A DNA stretch of 64,000 bases from Achromobacter sp. Root83 (GTDB lineage Bacteria > Pseudomonadota > Gammaproteobacteria > Burkholderiales > Burkholderiaceae_B): assembly GCF_001428845.1 (NCBI RefSeq), contig NZ_LMIU01000022.1, positions 495,030 through 559,029 of the forward strand, in the 5' to 3' direction. Below the pieces are notes generated by a model that had not been told where the DNA came from, searched no databases, and worked only from the letters and a program-made list of their open reading frames with translations. This document shows positions 60,189 through 64,000 of the stretch, one piece after another (position 1 is the first letter of the stretch; each line of letters begins with the position of its first letter). The position numbers and the translations under genes are program-made.

Positions 60189-61178
60189 ATGACTGACCAT
60201 CCCACCACAACGTCCGGCACCGCGCTGGCATCTGCGCGCAGAACGCTGCGAATCGAAAGCCAGGGCCTGCTCGACCTGTCCGCCCGGCTGGACGACAGCT
60301 TCGAGCGGGTCGTGGATCTGCTGCTGGCATGCCGCGGCCGGGTGGTCGTGAGCGGCATCGGCAAGACGGGGCACATCGCCCGCAAGATCGCCGCGACGCT
60401 GGCCTCGACCGGCACCCCCGCTTTCTTCGTTCATGCCGCCGAGGCCGTCCACGGCGATCTGGGCATGATCACCCGGGACGACGTGCTCATCGCCATCTCC
60501 TATTCCGGCTCCGGCACCGAACTGCTGACCATCCTGCCGGTGGTCCGCCGCATGGGCGCGGGGCTGGTCGCCATTACCGGCAATCCGCATTCGGAACTGG
60601 CCCAGCAGGCGGACATCCACCTGGACGCCAGCGTGGCCCAAGAGGCCTGCCCGCTGAACCTGGCGCCCACCGCCAGCACCACGGCGGCCCTGGCCCTGGG
60701 CGACGCCCTGGCCGTCGCCTGTCTGGAAGCGCGCGGCTTCGGCCCGCAGGATTTCGCCCGTTCCCACCCGGGCGGAGCGCTTGGCCGCCGGCTGCTGACC
60801 CACGTGCGCGACGTCATGCGCCAGGGCGACGCGCTGCCTATCGTCCTGACCGGGACCCCGGTGTCGCAAGCGCTGGAAGTCATGTCGGCCAAGGGCATGG
60901 GCATGACTGTCGTGACAGACGCGCAGCACCGGCCCCTGGGTATATTCACCGACGGCGACCTGCGCCGCCTGATCGCGCGGCACGGCGATATCCGCAGCCT
61001 GACAGTCGAATCCGGCATGACGCGGTCCCCGCGCAGCATCAATCCCGACGCGCTCGCCGTCGAGGCCGCCCGGCAGATGGACGAGCAACGGCTCAATCAC
61101 ATGCTGGTGATGGACAATGACGGCGCACTGCTCGGCGCCTTGCATATGCATGATCTGATGGCCGCTAAAGTGGTATGA
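60189..61178 (+). CDS. kdsD: Arabinose-5-phosphate isomerase (KdsD/KpsF)
   Basis: Converts ribulose 5-phosphate to arabinose 5-phosphate for Kdo synthesis. The SIS domain (about 30-185) includes RVVVSGIGKTGHIARKIAAT, FVHAAEAVHGDLGMI and SYSGSGTELLTILP, with the His in RSHPGGALGRRLL. Two CBS domains follow (about 205-329). Length is 329. It overlaps kdsC by four bases and heads the operon kdsD-kdsC-lptC-lptA-lptB. Confidence 0.95.
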   Translation: MTDHPTTTSGTALASARRTLRIESQGLLDLSARLDDSFERVVDLLLACRGRVVVSGIGKTGHIARKIAATLASTGTPAFFVHAAEAVHGDLGMITRDDVLIAISYSGSGTELLTILPVVRRMGAGLVAITGNPHSELAQQADIHLDASVAQEACPLNLAPTASTTAALALGDALAVACLEARGFGPQDFARSHPGGALGRRLLTHVRDVMRQGDALPIVLTGTPVSQALEVMSAKGMGMTVVTDAQHRPLGIFTDGDLRRLIARHGDIRSLTVESGMTRSPRSINPDALAVEAARQMDEQRLNHMLVMDNDGALLGALHMHDLMAAKVV

Positions 61179-61783
61179 CTATGACTCTTCCTGCTTCCGT
61201 GACTCACCCGGCCGACGCGCTGGTGCTTGCCCGTATCCCTTCGACCGTGCGCGAACGCGCCGCCGCCGTGCGCCTGATGGTGTTCGACGTGGACGGCGTT
61301 CTTACCGACGGCAGCCTCTATTACGGCGAAAGCGGTGAACTGCAAAAGCGCTTCAACGCGCTGGACGGCCACGGGCTGCGGCTGCTGATGGAGGGCGGAC
61401 TGAAGGTGGCGCTGATGACGGGCCGATCCGGCCCCATCGTCGCGCGGCGCGCCGCCGAACTGGGCATCGCCGAGGTCATCCAGGGCGTGCGCGACAAAGG
61501 TGGCGCTTTGGCAGAACTTGCGCAGCGCACCGGTGTCCAACTGAACCAGACCGGTTACATGGGCGATGACATCATCGACCTGCCGGCCATGCAGCGCGCG
61601 GGCTTCGCGGCCAGCGTGCCAAATGCGCCCGGCTACGTCAGCCAGGCGGCGCACTGGGTCTCTGCCCACCCCGGCGGCAGCGGCGCCGTGCGCGAATGCT
61701 GCGACCTCCTGCTGGCCGCCCAGGGACGCCTGGGCGCGTTCCTGGCGGCGCCCGGGCTGCTAGGCCCCGGCGCCATCCAATGA
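61175..61783 (+). CDS. kdsC: 3-deoxy-D-manno-octulosonate 8-phosphate phosphatase
   Basis: HAD-type phosphatase giving free Kdo for lipopolysaccharide core synthesis. Motif I is MVFDVDGVLTDGSLYYG, motif II is VALMTGRSGPIVARRA, and motif III/IV is GYMGDDIIDLPAM. No cap insertion, as in the tetrameric C0 class. The ATG at 61175 overlaps the kdsD stop (ATGA); a second ATG six bases on is possible. Length is 202, slightly above the usual 180-190 because of the N-terminus. Confidence 0.94.
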   Translation: MTMTLPASVTHPADALVLARIPSTVRERAAAVRLMVFDVDGVLTDGSLYYGESGELQKRFNALDGHGLRLLMEGGLKVALMTGRSGPIVARRAAELGIAEVIQGVRDKGGALAELAQRTGVQLNQTGYMGDDIIDLPAMQRAGFAASVPNAPGYVSQAAHWVSAHPGGSGAVRECCDLLLAAQGRLGAFLAAPGLLGPGAIQ

Positions 61784-61820
61784 TCGCCCCGTCAACGAAT
61801 ACGCCCTTGCGGCGAACCTG

Positions 61821-62453
61821 ATGAAAGAACGTTTTCCCTCATTGATCGCGCTGTTCCTGCTGCTGGTGCTGGTTTCCAGCTCGTGGTGGGCGGCCGATTA
61901 CGCGCAGCGGGCCATCCAGGTGGACCCGCCGCGCCGCATCACGCATGAAATGGACGCGTGGTCCCGCAATTTCGTCATGCTGCGCACCGACCCGACCGGC
62001 AAGCCCATCAACCGGCTCGAAGGTGAGTACGCCGAGCATTTCCCCGACGACGATTCGTATCACATCACCGCGCCCCGGGCCGTCGGCCAACGCGAAACCA
62101 ATCCCGTTACGGTCGCCGTGTCCAAGACGGCCGTCATGGAGCAAGGCGGCAAGCGCATCGTCATGGACGGCGACGCCCACGTGCTGCGCCAACCCGACGC
62201 CGACAACGACATGCTGGACGTGCGCAGCCAGCAACTGATCATCCTGCCCGACGACGACGTCGTCTTCACCGACCTGCCCGCGGTGGTCCTGAAGGGCCGC
62301 TCGCGCATGACGGGCAAGGGCATGCACTACAACAACAGAACGCGCCAATTGCAGGTTTCGGCATCGACCGATGTGGAAATTTCCGGTTCGGAAGGCAAAC
62401 AGCAGCGCCGCACCGAAATTCCAGCCAACAACACTGACCAGAAGAAACCATGA
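61821..62453 (+). CDS. lptC: LPS export system protein LptC
   Basis: Bitopic inner-membrane protein that takes lipopolysaccharide from LptB2FG to LptA. A single N-terminal helix (FPSLIALFLLLVLVSSSWWA) is followed by the beta-jellyroll periplasmic domain with VMLRTDPTGKPINRLEGEYAE, MDGDAHVLRQPD and the late KGMHYNNRTRQLQVSAS. Length is 210. It lies 37 bases after kdsC and overlaps lptA by four bases. Confidence 0.92.
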   Translation: MKERFPSLIALFLLLVLVSSSWWAADYAQRAIQVDPPRRITHEMDAWSRNFVMLRTDPTGKPINRLEGEYAEHFPDDDSYHITAPRAVGQRETNPVTVAVSKTAVMEQGGKRIVMDGDAHVLRQPDADNDMLDVRSQQLIILPDDDVVFTDLPAVVLKGRSRMTGKGMHYNNRTRQLQVSASTDVEISGSEGKQQRRTEIPANNTDQKKP

Positions 62454-63079
62454 CCGACCTCCGGATTCTCCTTGCCCCGACGACTCGCCTGATCGGCGCC
62501 GTTCTGTTGACGGCCTCGGCCCTTGCGCCGGCTTATGCGGCGGACCCGGCCCCGAAGGCGGCAGCGCCGGCCGAAGAGCCCAGCACGCTGATCCTGTCGG
62601 ACACCCTGCACTACGACGACATCAAGAAGCAAAGCGTCTTCACGGGCAACGTCAATCTAACGCGCGGCCTCATGACGCTGTCCTCCGACACGCTGCAAAT
62701 GACCGAGGACGCGCAGGGCAACCAGTACGGCACGGCCACCGCCGACAAGGGCAAGGTCGTCACCATCCGCCAGGAACGCCCCGACACCTTCGAACTCATC
62801 GAGGGCAAGGGCCTGCGCGCCGAATACGACGGCACCAAGAGCACTTTCGACCTGATCGGCCAGGCCGTGGTGGTCCGTTACGTCTGTGGGAAACCCTTCG
62901 ATACCATTCGGGGCGAACGGGTACGCTACAACGAGAAGACCGGCACCTACGAAGCCCAGGGCGGCCCCAACTCCGCCGCGGCGGGGGGACGGGTACGTTC
63001 CGTGGCCGAACCGCGCGCCAAGGCGGACGCAGCCGTCGCCGAATGCCGCAAGCAGCAGGCAGCCAAGAAAGGGCGCTGA
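62450..63079 (+). CDS. lptA: LPS transport periplasmic protein LptA
   Basis: Periplasmic bridge protein carrying lipopolysaccharide between the membranes. The signal peptide is about 1-28 (GAVLLTASALAPAYA). The beta-jellyroll repeat is seen in TLILSDTLHYDDIKKQSVFT then GNVNLTRGLMTLSSDTLQM and later FDLIGQAVVVRY. A lysine-rich tail ends the protein. The start overlaps the lptC stop (ATGA). Length is 209, close to the family norm. Confidence 0.93.
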   Translation: MTDLRILLAPTTRLIGAVLLTASALAPAYAADPAPKAAAPAEEPSTLILSDTLHYDDIKKQSVFTGNVNLTRGLMTLSSDTLQMTEDAQGNQYGTATADKGKVVTIRQERPDTFELIEGKGLRAEYDGTKSTFDLIGQAVVVRYVCGKPFDTIRGERVRYNEKTGTYEAQGGPNSAAAGGRVRSVAEPRAKADAAVAECRKQQAAKKGR

Positions 63080-63112
63080 AGCGCTTCCCATGCAACACCA
63101 CTCGCAGCCACG

Positions 63113-63907
63113 ATGAACCAACCCTCAGTGCCGACACCCGTGACCTCCGCCCCTTCGGGCGTCAAGCAGGGCAGCCTGCGCGCAACCGGATTGCGCAAAA
63201 CCTATAACGGCCGGACCGTGGTGCAGGACGTGTCCCTGTCCGTGGTCAGCGGCGAAGTCGTCGGCCTGCTGGGCCCCAACGGCGCGGGCAAGACCACCAG
63301 CTTCTACATGATCGTGGGCCTGGTGCCCGCGGACGCCGGCCGCATCGAGATCGATGGCGCCGTCATCACCGCGATGCCGATCCACAAGCGCGCGCGCATG
63401 GGCCTGTCGTACCTGCCCCAGGATGCCTCGGTGTTCAGGCGCCTGACGGTCGAGCAGAACATCCGCGCCGTGCTGGAACTGCAGCTTGGGCCGGATGGCC
63501 GTCCCTTGTCCACGCCCCGGATCAACGAGCAGATGGAATCGCTGCTCGAAGAGCTGCAGATCGGCCACATCCGCAGCAATGCCGCGATTTCGCTGTCGGG
63601 CGGCGAACGCCGCCGCGTGGAAATCGCGCGCGCGCTGGCCACCAGCCCGCGCTTCATCTTGCTGGACGAACCCTTCGCCGGCGTGGATCCCATCGCCGTC
63701 ATCGAGATCCAGCGCATCGTGCGCTTCCTGAAGGGCCGCGGCATCGGCGTTCTGATCACCGATCACAACGTGCGCGAAACGCTGGGCATCTGCGACCGCG
63801 CCTACATCATCAGCGAGGGCAAGGTGCTGACCGACGGCCATCCCGACGAAATCGTGGGCGATCCCGCCGTGCGCCGCGTCTATCTGGGCGAACACTTCCG
63901 CATGTAA
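63113..63907 (+). CDS. lptB: LPS export ABC transporter ATP-binding protein LptB
   Basis: Cytoplasmic ATPase that drives LPS extraction with LptF and LptG. Walker [20 protein letters not shown]-loop [18 protein letters not shown], signature [17 protein letters not shown] and Walker [17 protein letters not shown] are intact. Length is 264, longer than the usual 241 because of about 20 N-terminal residues. It lies 33 bases after lptA. rpoN normally follows; it is not inside the window. Confidence 0.95.
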   Translation: MNQPSVPTPVTSAPSGVKQGSLRATGLRKTYNGRTVVQDVSLSVVSGEVVGLLGPNGAGKTTSFYMIVGLVPADAGRIEIDGAVITAMPIHKRARMGLSYLPQDASVFRRLTVEQNIRAVLELQLGPDGRPLSTPRINEQMESLLEELQIGHIRSNAAISLSGGERRRVEIARALATSPRFILLDEPFAGVDPIAVIEIQRIVRFLKGRGIGVLITDHNVRETLGICDRAYIISEGKVLTDGHPDEIVGDPAVRRVYLGEHFRM

Positions 63908-64000
63908 CCGTGGCTCGGGAAGACCCTTAGGCGCCCCCTTGGACGGGGCTTCCCTACCCCCTAGGGGTTCAGCCATAAAAATGCCATGTTCTTGCGCTAG
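63908..64000. other. End of window after lptB
   Basis: Ninety-three bases without a gene. A short inverted repeat, ACCCC-CTA-GGGGT (63956-63968), is present, and AT-rich sequence follows. The next gene lies outside the window. Confidence 0.6.

Overview
The window is 64 kb of high-GC chromosomal DNA from a betaproteobacterium of the order Burkholderiales, most likely family Alcaligenaceae (Achromobacter or Bordetella type). This is inferred from two Bug-family solute receptors without their own permeases, a Bordetella/Burkholderia-type porin, DUF4148 and DUF3683 proteins, an NtrY-like kinase with a short NtrX-like regulator beside trkAH, and conserved gene orders such as gpmA-envC-ctpA-moeB, rhodanese-grxC-secB-gpsA and kdsD-kdsC-lptC-lptA-lptB. 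Almost all of it is ordinary, densely packed core genome, with many ATGA or GTGA stop/start overlaps. No rRNA, tRNA, CRISPR array or intact insertion sequence was seen.

Layout. 1-3.8 kb: a non-coding tandem array, a 2-hydroxyacid FAD oxidase with its FadR-type repressor, and a diguanylate cyclase. 3.9-8.5 kb (minus): gpmA-envC-ctpA-moeB. 8.7-12.1 kb (plus): rhodanese-grxC-secB-gpsA, then a Bug receptor. 12.2-15.8 kb: trmL, comF, a bioC-like methyltransferase and a YbdK carboxylate-amine ligase. 16.1-24.0 kb (minus): rsmB, DUF4390, NtrY-like kinase, NtrX-like regulator, trkA, trkH, which look like one operon. 24.1-27.1 kb: a LysE exporter and then the most unusual locus. The start of rimO is present twice. 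The upstream copy ends after 14 codons, and about 0.7 kb with two unrelated helix-turn-helix remnants separates it from the complete rimO, which has an extended N-terminus.

27.2-31.9 kb: a ferritin-like protein, then a plus-strand cluster of LOG, NTF2-like, HAD, flavin-oxidase-like and CYTH proteins, and fmt. 32.1-38.9 kb: def, dprA, an HMG-CoA lyase, a small PH-like membrane protein, an orphan amino-acid-binding protein, an aminotransferase and yggS. 39.0-45.8 kb: a second Bug receptor behind an FNR-like box, two small heat-shock proteins behind a sigma-32-like promoter, a 1319-residue FAD/Fe-S dehydrogenase, and a YqaA-like protein.

45.9-51.4 kb: ilvA, a porin, a three-repeat DUF4148 protein, a LysR regulator and apt. 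Three copies of a 19-bp motif lie around the porin, DUF4148 and lysR promoters. 51.4-58.5 kb (minus): a complete cytochrome bd locus, gbsR-cydA-cydB-cydX-cydD-cydC, including a 41-residue cydX. 58.9-63.9 kb: purT, then the Kdo synthesis and LPS transport operon.

Functions are assigned from recognised motifs and gene order only; no database search was run. Promoters and operators are pattern-based predictions.
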